From Chthonomonas sp. (GTDB lineage: Bacteria; Armatimonadota; Fimbriimonadia; Fimbriimonadales; Fimbriimonadaceae), in contig JAEURP010000025.1 of the NCBI GenBank assembly GCA_016788585.1, positions 1-53,650 of the forward strand: a stretch of DNA of 53,650 nt, in the 5' to 3' direction. Shown piece by piece: positions 17,397-25,383 of this stretch. Below the pieces are notes generated by a model. The model ran no database searches. It was not told the DNA's origin and saw nothing but the letters and a program-made list of their open reading frames with translations. Both the position numbers and the translations under genes were made by a program. Each line of letters begins with the position of its first letter. Position 1 is the stretch's first letter.

Positions 17397-18875
17397 CTAC
17401 TCGAACAGCGCTGGCTGACCAGATGCGACGGTGGCCAATTGGCCGACATCCGGTGGAGCTTCGAAGGCCATTTTCTTGATGTTCTGGGGCACCGGAATTG
17501 GGTACTTGCCAGTGAAGCAAGCCGTGCAAAAGCCCTTTGCGCCGGGGCCGGCGGCTTTGATCGCGTTCTCGACGCTCAGGTAGCCGAGAGTGTCTGCGCC
17601 GATGGTCTCGCAAATTTCTGCGATGCTCTCGCGGGAGGCGATGAGCTCGCCCTTTGAGGCCATATCGATGCCGTAGAAGCACGGATGGGCGATTGGGGGA
17701 GCGGTGATTCGGACGTGGACCTCGGCGGCTCCAGCGTCGCGCATGAGCTTGACGATCTGCTTTGTGGTCGTGCCGCGGACAATCGAGTCATCTACTAAGA
17801 CCACGCGCTGGCCTTCGATTGCGGCGCGTAGAGGGGTGAGTTTCATGCGAACACCGAGCTCGCGAATGCGTTGGTCGGGCTGGATGAATGTGCGATGAAT
17901 GTAGCGCGATTTGACCATGCCTTCGCGGTAGGGAATGCCGGTCGCTCGCGCAAAGCCGAGCGCGGCGGGGATGCCACTATCGGGCACGGGCACGACGATA
18001 TCAGCCTCGACGGGGTGCTCATCGGCGAGCAATCGCCCCATCCGCTCGCGCGCCTCATAGAGCGATGTGTGATACATCTCGCTGTCCGGACGGGCGAAGT
18101 AAATGAACTCAAAAAGGCACATTGCCTCGCCATCGCTGGCGGCTCCTTGAAAGAAGCGAGGGCCATCTTTGTCAATCAGAACTGCTTCGCCGGCTTCAAG
18201 CTCCCGAGCTGGATTTCCACCAATTGGTGAAAACGCGCAGGTCTCGCTGGCGACCATCCAGCCATCGCGAATCGCGCCAAAGACGAGCGGGCGGACACCG
18301 GAGGGGTCGCGAAAAGCGACCAAGGCATGGGGCGTCAAGACGCAAACCGAATAAGCGCCCTTGATCTCGGCCATCGTGCGGCGAACGGCTTCTTCGATTC
18401 CCAGAGGCATGTGCCGAACCAACAGCCGAGCCATTACTTCGCTGTCGCCGGTGGTATCGAAATGCTCGCCCTCGAGCTCCATGCGCTCGCGAAGCTCGCG
18501 GGTGTTAATCAAGTTTCCGTTGTGTGCGACAGCGATTTCGCCGACCTGGCTTTGGCAGAAAATGGGTTGAGCGTTGCGCAAAACGCTTGCGCCGGTGGTG
18601 CTATAGCGCGTATGACCGATGCTGATGTGCCCGGGCAGGGTTTGGAGAACGTCCTCGTTGAAGATCTGGCTAACGAGGCCCATGTCTTTGTGCATGCGCA
18701 CGACATTTCCGTCGCTTACCGCGATTCCGGCGGATTCTTGACCCCGATGTTGAAGGGCGAAAAGCCCGAAAAACGTAAGGCGCGCCGCTTCATCGTTCGG
18801 AACATAAGCTCCAAACACGCCACATTCTTCCTTTGGGCGGTCGAACTCAGCGGGGTCCACGTCCCAGTATGGCAT
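17397..18875 (-). CDS. purF: Amidophosphoribosyltransferase
   Basis: First committed step of de novo purine synthesis: glutamine plus PRPP gives phosphoribosylamine. N-terminal Ntn glutaminase with the nucleophile Cys18 (EECGVFGAY) after a short propeptide, HNGNLIN and GDSEV. The C-terminal phosphoribosyltransferase has VVLVDDSIVRGTT. Cys residues at the four expected places (AMCLFEF, HPCFYGID, GFCTACF) indicate the oxygen-sensitive [4Fe-4S] class known from Bacillus. Start chosen at ATG 18875 (MPYWDVDPAEF) because AAGG lies about 7 nt upstream and the longer form (to 18956) would overlap the divergent ClpS-like gene. Confidence 0.95.
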   Translation of the reverse strand: MPYWDVDPAEFDRPKEECGVFGAYVPNDEAARLTFFGLFALQHRGQESAGIAVSDGNVVRMHKDMGLVSQIFNEDVLQTLPGHISIGHTRYSTTGASVLRNAQPIFCQSQVGEIAVAHNGNLINTRELRERMELEGEHFDTTGDSEVMARLLVRHMPLGIEEAVRRTMAEIKGAYSVCVLTPHALVAFRDPSGVRPLVFGAIRDGWMVASETCAFSPIGGNPARELEAGEAVLIDKDGPRFFQGAASDGEAMCLFEFIYFARPDSEMYHTSLYEARERMGRLLADEHPVEADIVVPVPDSGIPAALGFARATGIPYREGMVKSRYIHRTFIQPDQRIRELGVRMKLTPLRAAIEGQRVVLVDDSIVRGTTTKQIVKLMRDAGAAEVHVRITAPPIAHPCFYGIDMASKGELIASRESIAEICETIGADTLGYLSVENAIKAAGPGAKGFCTACFTGKYPIPVPQNIKKMAFEAPPDVGQLATVASGQPALFE

Positions 18876-18922
18876 GGCGAAACCTTGCATTCCATGTGCA
18901 GAAGGCGTAAAATGGGCGAAGA

Positions 18923-19210
18923 GTGAGTACCCCCGCCTCTCTGCCAGTTCAGTCAAACCAATCTGTCGCCGTCGGTCGATGGATGGCAGTCATTTACAAT
19001 AATGACGTGACCCCATTTGATCGGGTCATCGAGGCCCTGATGGTCGCCACCGATTGTGAACTCGAAGAAGCTCAAATCGAGACTTGGGAAGCGCATACGT
19101 ACGGAAAGGCACCCGTGCACTTCGACTCGCGAACCACTTGCGAAGGAGTAGCAGCGGTCATCACGAGCTTCGGAATTCGCACCGAGGTCGAGCCGGAATG
19201 GAAGGATTAG
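18923..19210 (+). CDS. ClpS-like protease adaptor, copy 1
   Basis: ClpS adaptors hand N-degron substrates to the ClpAP/ClpCP protease. This 95-residue protein keeps the ClpS core: a strand ending in the substrate-pocket YNND (Asn26/Asn27/Asp28) where family members have NDD, then FDRVIEALM, and ETWEAHTYGKAPV with the conserved His58 plus Gly. The N-terminal 20 residues are probably flexible. GTG start at 18923; TAAAAT ends 9 nt upstream and no Shine-Dalgarno is seen. The 3' end overlaps copy 2 by 13 nt. It opens a seven-gene plus-strand operon. Substitutions in the pocket suggest altered N-terminal residue preference (inference). Confidence 0.78.
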   Translation: MSTPASLPVQSNQSVAVGRWMAVIYNNDVTPFDRVIEALMVATDCELEEAQIETWEAHTYGKAPVHFDSRTTCEGVAAVITSFGIRTEVEPEWKD

Positions 19211-19524
19211 TTTTCGGTGTTCAGTGTTCGGTTCTCGGCTCAAGTGCGATCGAGAAGCCGCAGTTAGATTCCGAATCACAGGTTCAGGCCGGGCGCGACT
19301 ACATTGTAGTCGTCTTCGATAACGACTTCAACAGCTTCGATGAAGTCACTTTCATCATCATGCTTGCCACTGGCTGTCCGCCCAATGAGGCGGAGATGGA
19401 GACGTGGGAGATTCACCATTTGGGTAAATCAGTCGTCCACAATGCGACAGAGCAAGAGTGCATGCGCGTCGCCGAGATAATTGCGACCATCGGAATACGC
19501 GTTGAAGTCGTCAAGGAAGATTGA
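19198..19524 (+). CDS. ClpS-like protease adaptor, copy 2
   Basis: Second ClpS-like protein (108 residues from ATG 19198), directly overlapping copy 1. Core motifs: YIVVVFDNDFNSFDEV with Asn42/Asp43, METWEIHHLGKSVV with His73, and AEIIATIGIRVEV. The two copies are clearly related to each other but well diverged. The only usual start codon before the core is ATG 19198, so residues 4-14 are the translation of a short intergenic-type repeat (GTTTTCGGTGTTCAGTGTTC). Ends one base into the next start (TGATG). A longer frame back to 19084 would lie inside copy 1 and is rejected. Confidence 0.75.
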   Translation: MEGLVFGVQCSVLGSSAIEKPQLDSESQVQAGRDYIVVVFDNDFNSFDEVTFIIMLATGCPPNEAEMETWEIHHLGKSVVHNATEQECMRVAEIIATIGIRVEVVKED

Positions 19525-20423
19525 TGCTTCCGATTACCGGCACGTTCCTCGACGAGATCACGCACGATATTCCCTCGCAGAATTGGGGCCGGGACGAGTG
19601 GCGTCGCGAGTTCGAACTTTACTCGCGGATTGGCTTAGATACAGTCATCATCATTCGTGCTGGCTACAAGAACAAGTGCATTTTTCCGGCGAAGTCCTTG
19701 CCTGGTTTGCTTCCGATCTACGACGATGTCGGCGAGATCTTTTTTGACCATGCGGATGATTTTGGGCTAAAGGTTTTCTTCGGGACTTACGACAGCGGAC
19801 ATTTTTGGCTTAAGAACGATTCGAAGGGCGAGATCGACGTTAACAAGCGATTTCTCGACGAGGCGTGGGAGCGGTATGGGCACCACAAGTCATTCGCTGG
19901 TTGGTATCTGACGCACGAGACCGGCAAGCACTCGCCGAACATCGTCGCGATCATGCAGCAGATTGGCGCGCATTGCCGATCGCTGAAAGAGCTTCCGGTC
20001 CTGATTAGCCCCTATCCGCAAGGCACAAAGCAGATGGGCGAGGATGCGCTGAGCCTCGCTGAGAGTTTTAACCATTGGGACAGAGTCTTCGCCGAAGCCA
20101 GCCAAGTGGTGAACATTTGCGCGTTCCAGGATGGGCAATTGCATTACGATCAACTGCCAGAATTCAGCGCTGGCATTGCCGAACTGGGCAAGAAGCATGG
20201 CATCACCATTTGGTCAAATATCGAGTCCTTCGACCGCGACATGCCGATCAAATTCCCTCCTGCTGACTGGCGATATTTGCGCTACAAGATGGAAACGGCG
20301 AGCCGGAAGGCGGAGAAATTGATAACGTTTGAGTTTCCGCACTTCATGTCGCCACACTCGAGTTATGCCTCCGCGCACCATTTGTTCAATCGGTATGCCG
20401 AGCACTTTGGGATCCCTATATGA
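19524..20423 (+). CDS. DUF4434-type (glycosidase-like barrel) protein
   Basis: A 299-residue protein resembling DUF4434, predicted as a (beta/alpha)8 barrel related to glycoside hydrolases. Seen: ITGTFLDEITHDIPSQNWG at the N-terminus, an early DTVIIIRAG strand, KVFFGTYDSGHFW, GWYLTHETG with a candidate acidic residue, and WSNIESFDRD with another Glu. No signal peptide, so it is probably cytosolic. ATG 19524 overlaps the ClpS copy 2 stop (TGATG), and its stop overlaps the next start by 4 nt. Substrate unknown. Confidence 0.7.
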   Translation: MLPITGTFLDEITHDIPSQNWGRDEWRREFELYSRIGLDTVIIIRAGYKNKCIFPAKSLPGLLPIYDDVGEIFFDHADDFGLKVFFGTYDSGHFWLKNDSKGEIDVNKRFLDEAWERYGHHKSFAGWYLTHETGKHSPNIVAIMQQIGAHCRSLKELPVLISPYPQGTKQMGEDALSLAESFNHWDRVFAEASQVVNICAFQDGQLHYDQLPEFSAGIAELGKKHGITIWSNIESFDRDMPIKFPPADWRYLRYKMETASRKAEKLITFEFPHFMSPHSSYASAHHLFNRYAEHFGIPI

Positions 20424-21169
20424 GCGATCTTCTGACTTTCGCATTGAACGCGGCTGAAGAGGCAGGGAAGATCACACTGAAGTACTTCCGGCAAGAACTT
20501 TCGATCGACCTGAAGAGTGACGATAGCCCAGTGACAATCGCCGACCGCGAGGCTGAGCGCTATCTTCGTGAAGCGATCTCGGCGAAGTTTCCGGGCCATG
20601 GGTTTCTTGGCGAGGAAGAAGGCACGACCGGCGACCAAAGCGAGCGGTGGGTGATCGATCCGATCGATGGCACCAAGAGCTTTATCTGTGGAGTGCCGCT
20701 TTATGGGGTGCTTCTGAGTTACGAGCGCGATGGTGTTCCGGTAGTTGGAATCAGCCATTTCCCGGCGCTCGGCGAGACCGTTTGGGCGACGAAAGGTGGC
20801 GGCGCATTCTTAAATGGCAAGCCAATACAAGTTTCACCAGTTGGTGAGTTGAGTCACGCGACACTGTGCTCGGGATCGCCGACTTCAATGGAAGATGCCG
20901 GACGGATGGAAGGGTTTATGAAGCTCGCTCGGCAAGCACGCGGTGCACGTACATGGGGGGATGCTTATGGACACTGCCTCGTCGCGACGGGCCGCACCGA
21001 GGCGATGATCGACCCTAAGGTTGCTTATCATGATCTCTCATCCGTCAGCCTCATTGTCACGGAAGCGGGTGGGCGGTTTACTAACTTCAAGGGCGAAGAA
21101 GGAATCTTTCACGAGGCGATTTCGTGTAATACAGCGCTTTTTGACCAAGTGGTTGGAGCCTTCGCGTGA
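20420..21169 (+). CDS. hisN: Inositol-monophosphatase-family phosphatase, probably histidinol-phosphatase
   Basis: Mg-dependent, Li-sensitive type phosphatase. Metal ligands are visible: GEEEG (Glu65-67), DPIDGT (Asp80, Asp83) and WGDAYGH near 170 with the third Asp. The short length (249) and the WVIDPIDGTKSF plus TWGDAYGHCLVATGR pattern fit the HisN branch (last phosphatase step of histidine synthesis), but the inositol-phosphatase or CysQ-like alternative cannot be excluded from motifs alone. Overlaps both neighbours by 4 nt. Confidence 0.82.
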   Translation: MSDLLTFALNAAEEAGKITLKYFRQELSIDLKSDDSPVTIADREAERYLREAISAKFPGHGFLGEEEGTTGDQSERWVIDPIDGTKSFICGVPLYGVLLSYERDGVPVVGISHFPALGETVWATKGGGAFLNGKPIQVSPVGELSHATLCSGSPTSMEDAGRMEGFMKLARQARGARTWGDAYGHCLVATGRTEAMIDPKVAYHDLSSVSLIVTEAGGRFTNFKGEEGIFHEAISCNTALFDQVVGAFA

Positions 21170-21573
21170 GGGTTCTTGGCGTAGATTGGGGCGGGGCGCG
21201 CATTGGCATCGCCGTAGGCGAGTCCGAGTTTGGCATCGCGAGCCCTCGCCAACTCATCACTGCGACGGGCACGCTCGCCAAAGACGCAGTCCTCATTAAA
21301 GACCAAATGGTTAAGGAAAAGGCAACGCTCGCCGTCGTCGGCGTGCCCTACCATGAGACCAATGACCGTCAAGCGCGGGTATGTTTGCAATTCGTCGAGC
21401 GTTTACGAGAATTGAACGTAGAAGTTGTGACGGTCGACGAAAGCCTCACCTCTGCCCAATCGAATCAAGACATGATCGACCAGGGCATGAAGGCGGCGGA
21501 GCGGCGGCAAAAGGTGGATAGCGAGTCGGCAGTGCGAATTCTGCTGAGATTTTTCAACGAACATGGCGGGTAA
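21166..21573 (+). CDS. ruvX: Putative pre-16S rRNA nuclease / Holliday-junction resolvase-like YqgF
   Basis: RNase H-fold protein of the RuvX/YqgF family, which trims 16S rRNA ends. Asp7 in VLGVDWGGARIG, Glu in TVDESLTSAQS and Asp in VDSESAVRILLRF make the acidic triad. Length 135 is normal. GTG start overlaps the previous stop (GTGA). The 3' end overlaps mltG by 11 nt; the ruvX-mltG pairing is common in bacteria and supports both calls. Confidence 0.92.
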   Translation: MRVLGVDWGGARIGIAVGESEFGIASPRQLITATGTLAKDAVLIKDQMVKEKATLAVVGVPYHETNDRQARVCLQFVERLRELNVEVVTVDESLTSAQSNQDMIDQGMKAAERRQKVDSESAVRILLRFFNEHGG

Positions 21574-22576
21574 GGCAACAAAAATCATCTTGGGGACGCT
21601 GCTTTTGGGTGTCGTAGGCGGCGGCTTTGCCGGCTATTCGTGGCTCAAGTCGGGTCTGCGACCCTCTCCGCTCACGGCCAAGAAGTACATCCACATCGAA
21701 GGCAATACCGGTCGCAGAATCGTGCTTAACCGCCTCGAACGAGAAGGCGTCATTCGCAGCAGCGACGCGCTTGAAATCTACGCGCGATACAAGAAATCGC
21801 CCGACATGGTGCCCGACGGCATCTATCTCTTCAAGCCCGGGATGTACTCGTATCAGATCCTCGATACGCTCCAGGGGCCCCTTAAGCAAATGGTTAGAAT
21901 TCCCGAGGGGCGATGGATTGCTTGGGTTGGCGAGATTCTTGAGGGCAAGAATGTTTGCACCAAAGAGGAATACGTGGCACTGGCGAGCAAGCCCGATGAG
22001 TTCCGCGGCAAGCATAAGTGGCTTCCCGAAGGCATCGCCACGCTCGAAGGTTTTCTCTATCCCGACACCTACGACCTCCCCCCGACCATCGGAGCGCGAG
22101 CCGTCATCGATCAGCAGCTAAGAGCGTTTGAGAAGCGCGTTGAGCCAGAGAATCTCACGCCAGAAGAACTCAAGCGCGCGGTCACGATTGGTTCAATGGT
22201 CGAGCTCGAAGCCCAGAAAGACAACGAGCGCCCCATGGTCGCCGGCGTCATTGAGAATCGCATCGCCAAGAACATGCGCCTCGAGCTCGACGCGACCGTG
22301 CTTTATGGCCTGCAGGAGTGGAAAGTCCTCGGCCCGGGCCAGGTGCGCAAGGTCATTTCGCCGTACAACACGTACCTGAATGCCGGTCTGCCGCCGGGGC
22401 CAATTGGGTCGCCCGGCGTCGCGAGCATTCGGGCCGCGCTCGATCCCGACGAGCATCCCTATTTCTTCTATGTCGCGAAGGGCGATGGCTCGGGTGAGCA
22501 CCTTTTCGCGATCACTTATGCCGACCACCTCAAGAACATTCGCACCGCGCGGGCGATGAAACCGAGCGCAAACTAG
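21563..22576 (+). CDS. mltG: Endolytic murein transglycosylase MltG
   Basis: Inner-membrane lytic transglycosylase that cuts nascent glycan strands to set their length. Membrane segment at about residues 6-28. The YceG core contains LEGFLYPDTY (161-170), the catalytic Glu214 in GSMVELEAQ (ASIVEKE in E. coli), and STLY-like ATVLYGL. Ends with the family SPYNTYLNAGLPPGPI and YFFYVAKGDGSG motifs. Length 337 is typical. Overlaps ruvX by 11 nt; the next gene starts directly after its stop. Confidence 0.95.
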   Translation: MAGKATKIILGTLLLGVVGGGFAGYSWLKSGLRPSPLTAKKYIHIEGNTGRRIVLNRLEREGVIRSSDALEIYARYKKSPDMVPDGIYLFKPGMYSYQILDTLQGPLKQMVRIPEGRWIAWVGEILEGKNVCTKEEYVALASKPDEFRGKHKWLPEGIATLEGFLYPDTYDLPPTIGARAVIDQQLRAFEKRVEPENLTPEELKRAVTIGSMVELEAQKDNERPMVAGVIENRIAKNMRLELDATVLYGLQEWKVLGPGQVRKVISPYNTYLNAGLPPGPIGSPGVASIRAALDPDEHPYFFYVAKGDGSGEHLFAITYADHLKNIRTARAMKPSAN

Positions 22577-23659
22577 ATGAGCTTTCGCGCAGGACGGGTG
22601 GCAAAGGAGGGCGTTCATCGCCGCTACCACCGGTTCATGCCCATTCGCACGGTTGATCGCGTGCTCGATCTTGATCCCAACGAACTCATTGCAAGCGGCA
22701 AGAATCTCATCCTCCTCGACGCCGACAACACGCTCCTGCCTTGGCGCACCGAGGAGATTGCCGAAGAAGTAACCATTTGGTTAGACAAGGCGCGCGCGGC
22801 GGGGCTCAAGCTCTGCCTCATCAGCAACACGCGCAACAAGGCGCGGCTCGAGCGGCTCAGCAAGGCGATGGACATTCCGTTCGCCGTCGGCAAGTTCAAG
22901 CCAAGCCGCGAGATGTACGACCACGCGCTCGAGAAGTTCCAAATGAAGCCCGAGCAGGCCGTCATGATCGGCGACCAGATTTTCACCGACGTCCTCGGCG
23001 CGAATCGCTCGGGCATCGACGCCATCCTCGTGCGCCAGATGCACAAAAACGAGTTCATCGGCACGCGCCTCGTCAGCCGCCTCGGCGAGAAGCTCATCTG
23101 GCGCAAGCTGCGCGAGGCCATGGAGGAGGAGCTCGACGACCTGCCCATCGTCGAGCCGACCGGGTTCTTCCATCGCCGCATCGTGCGGCAGTTCGCCAAG
23201 TTCTGCATCGTCGGCCTCACCAGCTTCGCGGTGGACTACAACATCCGCATGACGCTGCAATTCCAGGCGCAGTCGGGCGGCGAATTGCTCAGCGAAAAGG
23301 GCGGGCGTTGGCTCGTGCAGCACGTGCCCTTCATGAGCGGCATGACCCCCGCCGATGCCTTCTTCCCGGTCGCGGCGGCGGCGGGCGCGGCGTTCGCCAT
23401 CGTCAACAGCTTCATCTGGAACCGCCTCTGGACGTTCCGCATCCGCACCCGCGAGGAAGCCGGCGCGCAGTTCGGCCGCTTCGTCGTGGTTTCAGTCGGC
23501 GGACTGGTCTTAAATGTCCTCATCAGCGCCTCGGTTAACCATTTGGTTCAAGGCGATCCCAAGGTCTCCGCCCGCATCGCCACGCTCGTCGCGACGGCAT
23601 TCGTCGCGATCTGGAACTTCACGGGCCAGCGGTTGTATGCGTTTAGACCGAGTAAATAG
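22577..23659 (+). CDS. Fusion: YqeG-type HAD phosphatase + GtrA-like membrane domain
   Basis: One 360-residue chain joins two families. Residues about 25-185 are a YqeG HAD-IIIA phosphatase (LLDADNTLLPW with Asp48/Asp50, LISNTRN, GKFKPSREM, MIGDQIFTDVLGANR); relatives dephosphorylate phosphatidylglycerophosphate. Residues about 195-355 are a GtrA-like domain with four predicted membrane helices (FAKFCIVGLTSFAVDY, FPVAAAAGAAFAIVNSFIWNRLWTF, FVVVSVGGLVLNVLIS, TLVATAFVAIWNFTGQRLY cut to 20 or fewer). GtrA proteins are linked to flipping of lipid-linked sugars. The frame is continuous, with no sign of a shift at the junction. Starts directly after the mltG stop. A role in envelope lipid metabolism is inferred. 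Confidence 0.85.
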   Translation: MSFRAGRVAKEGVHRRYHRFMPIRTVDRVLDLDPNELIASGKNLILLDADNTLLPWRTEEIAEEVTIWLDKARAAGLKLCLISNTRNKARLERLSKAMDIPFAVGKFKPSREMYDHALEKFQMKPEQAVMIGDQIFTDVLGANRSGIDAILVRQMHKNEFIGTRLVSRLGEKLIWRKLREAMEEELDDLPIVEPTGFFHRRIVRQFAKFCIVGLTSFAVDYNIRMTLQFQAQSGGELLSEKGGRWLVQHVPFMSGMTPADAFFPVAAAAGAAFAIVNSFIWNRLWTFRIRTREEAGAQFGRFVVVSVGGLVLNVLISASVNHLVQGDPKVSARIATLVATAFVAIWNFTGQRLYAFRPSK

Positions 23660-23677
23660 AGGGAGGAGAAGGTAGAC

Positions 23678-24421
23678 ATGAACTTGCTAAATACTGGCGA
23701 ACGATTTGACAGAATTAGCCGTGCCACCCATTGCTGTTATTGTGGTAGACCCCTCGGAAAACACGAAGTTGAGAAGGAGCACGCTGTACCCGAGTGCTTG
23801 CTTCTCCGAGGAACCCAGCCGGTCCTTGTTCCAAGCTGCAAAAGTTGTAATAGGAAGAAATCTTGGGACGACGAGTTCCTAAGGGACTTCTTAGGATTCG
23901 CAGGACGTGGGGCTGGTCATCAGGGTTTCCGTGCTATCCGGGGCGCCGTCCTCCGTTCCGTGAAGCGAGGTGCCGATGAAGGAAGGCATGGCCCTGTCTC
24001 CGCATTGCTTGCCGGACTAAAACATCGAGACGTCGTATGGCCTTGTGGCACGTTAGCCAGTCTGCTTTGCTTCCCAGTTGACAATGAACGGCTGGCGCGG
24101 TCTTTGGCCTGGATTACGTTGGGTCTTCACTATTACGAGACCGAACGAAGACTTTCGCCACGATCTTCATTTTGGATCGTTAACGACTATCAAAAGAACC
24201 GTGATCTAGCGAAGAAAACTTGGGACGTGGCGCCAATGGAGACATTAGAGGTTGGGCCTAATTTTCACTATAAAGTCCCCATTTACACAGACGAGGGAGT
24301 AACCCTTTGGTATTTCAAAATCCTTGGCGAATGCCACTTCTTGATCGCAACGAATCACGATGGCGAAGACAGCCGGTCGTTCGTGGGCTCAAGGTGGATA
24401 GATTCGGCTCCCGGTGTGTAA
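23678..24421 (+). CDS. HNH-type zinc-motif protein
   Basis: A 247-residue protein with an N-terminal HNH-like zinc finger: CCYCG (about 22-26), EKEHAVPECLL, and CKSCNRKK, the spacing used by HNH nucleases (Cys-x2-Cys, Glu/His-His, Cys-x2-Cys-Asn). The rest is unrecognised, with many aromatic residues. A strong Shine-Dalgarno (GGGAGGAGAAGG) precedes the ATG. Lower G+C than the upstream operon and no functional link to neighbours suggest an accessory gene. Nuclease activity is inferred from the motif only. Confidence 0.75.
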   Translation: MNLLNTGERFDRISRATHCCYCGRPLGKHEVEKEHAVPECLLLRGTQPVLVPSCKSCNRKKSWDDEFLRDFLGFAGRGAGHQGFRAIRGAVLRSVKRGADEGRHGPVSALLAGLKHRDVVWPCGTLASLLCFPVDNERLARSLAWITLGLHYYETERRLSPRSSFWIVNDYQKNRDLAKKTWDVAPMETLEVGPNFHYKVPIYTDEGVTLWYFKILGECHFLIATNHDGEDSRSFVGSRWIDSAPGV

Positions 24422-24449
24422 GACTTTCATATTAGCCACGGACCATGCC

Positions 24450-25091
24450 CTACTCTGTGTCCGTTTCAACCATAAGCCTCTCAGCTTCCGCTAACTCCGC
24501 CCTGCTCGGTAGCTTTATCGACCCAAGCCAAAGCGAACCAGCACTAAGAATTGCTGCAAGCACAAGAATCGCAATCTCCTGATCCAATGGCAGGCTCCTC
24601 AGGAAAGGCAATGGGGCGTGCAGTTTCCTATCGGACAACATGTAGCCAGCCATTACGAGGCCGCCTGTGGCACCCAGCCCCAGATGGCACGCTGCGCGAC
24701 GGAATACATTCGTGGAAGGCTCCTCGATATTCATGAGCGACCTGATATTAGATGCCGCCACGCCCAGGCCTCCGAGAAGCAAGAGTAGTGCCCCATATAA
24801 CTCCCGCGTATCGAGCCATTTCGAATAATCCAGTTGGCAGGCCATTGAGATGGCGAGGAGGCCAAGAGCACCGCTCGCCGCCCTGAAAAGAGTTCCTTCC
24901 GAAGGTAGCTCAAAGGCATCTTCGCTCAAGTCAGGATCGTTACTCCGATAGACAACGATCAGGTACTGCATGCCTCCTAGGATCGTCAACAGAAGGCCAC
25001 TAGGATGCCTCCAAAGCCGATCCGCTCCAACAGTCACAAGTCCGATGGAGCAAATGGCCAGGGCCACGCGCAAAGCTGGCTGGTTTCTCAT
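24450..25091 (-). CDS. Hypothetical integral membrane protein
   Basis: A 213-residue protein with about six hydrophobic segments (ALAICSIGLVTVGA, GLLLTILGGMQYLIVVY, AASGALGLLAISMA, LYGALLLLLGGLGVAA, LGLGATGGLVMAGYML, IAILVLAAILSAGSLWLG) and an acidic C-terminal tail. No family recognised. Starts at ATG 25091 with a TAGAAT box 6 nt upstream. Convergent with the HNH gene. Confidence 0.7.
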   Translation of the reverse strand: MRNQPALRVALAICSIGLVTVGADRLWRHPSGLLLTILGGMQYLIVVYRSNDPDLSEDAFELPSEGTLFRAASGALGLLAISMACQLDYSKWLDTRELYGALLLLLGGLGVAASNIRSLMNIEEPSTNVFRRAACHLGLGATGGLVMAGYMLSDRKLHAPLPFLRSLPLDQEIAILVLAAILSAGSLWLGSIKLPSRAELAEAERLMVETDTE

Positions 25092-25097
25092 GAAACA

Positions 25098-25103
25098 ATT
25101 CTA
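25098..25103 (-). promoter_or_regulatory. TANNNT box of a probably leaderless promoter
   Basis: On the minus strand TAGAAT lies exactly 6 nt before the ATG at 25091, with no Shine-Dalgarno between. Confidence 0.45.
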
Positions 25104-25383
25104 TAGCATGGGGCCATTCACCCCGGTTCCTTCGGAAACTTCGCGCCATCGATTTGCTTTGCCGGGCCATGGTTTTGCGACGCCGTGTCGGGGTTTTGTT
25201 GCTCCATGCAAGCCGGAAACCGCTATAGGCTATATCGTGGCGGCAAAAGGCAAGCCGGAAATGGCTGCAAGCCAGCCGGAAATCGCAAAACAATTAGAAA
25301 ATCATTTCCGAAACCTATACAAATTGCGCCAGATAGCCGATTTTTTAACCGAGCCCACAAGGCTTTCGAGGTTAAGAACGAAA
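25104..25383 (+). other. Intergenic region with short direct repeats
   Basis: About 280 bp between divergent genes. It holds three copies of AAGCCGGAAA-type words (near 25210, 25252 and 25274). The reading frame stays open into the downstream gene, but the sequence looks non-coding. TATACA near 25316 could be a -10 element. Confidence 0.4.

Noticed and set aside
19084-19197. N-terminal extension of the second ClpS-like gene
   Set aside because: It is an alternative frame of the first ClpS-like gene; the overlap-based ATG at 19198 is the natural start.
22741-23538. Alternate plus-strand frame inside the YqeG-GtrA gene
   Set aside because: Arg/His-rich shadow of a GC-rich gene with no motif.
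24970-25383. N-terminal extension of the FN3 gene
   Set aside because: Overlaps the start of the minus-strand membrane-protein gene and consists of repeat-derived, low-complexity sequence.
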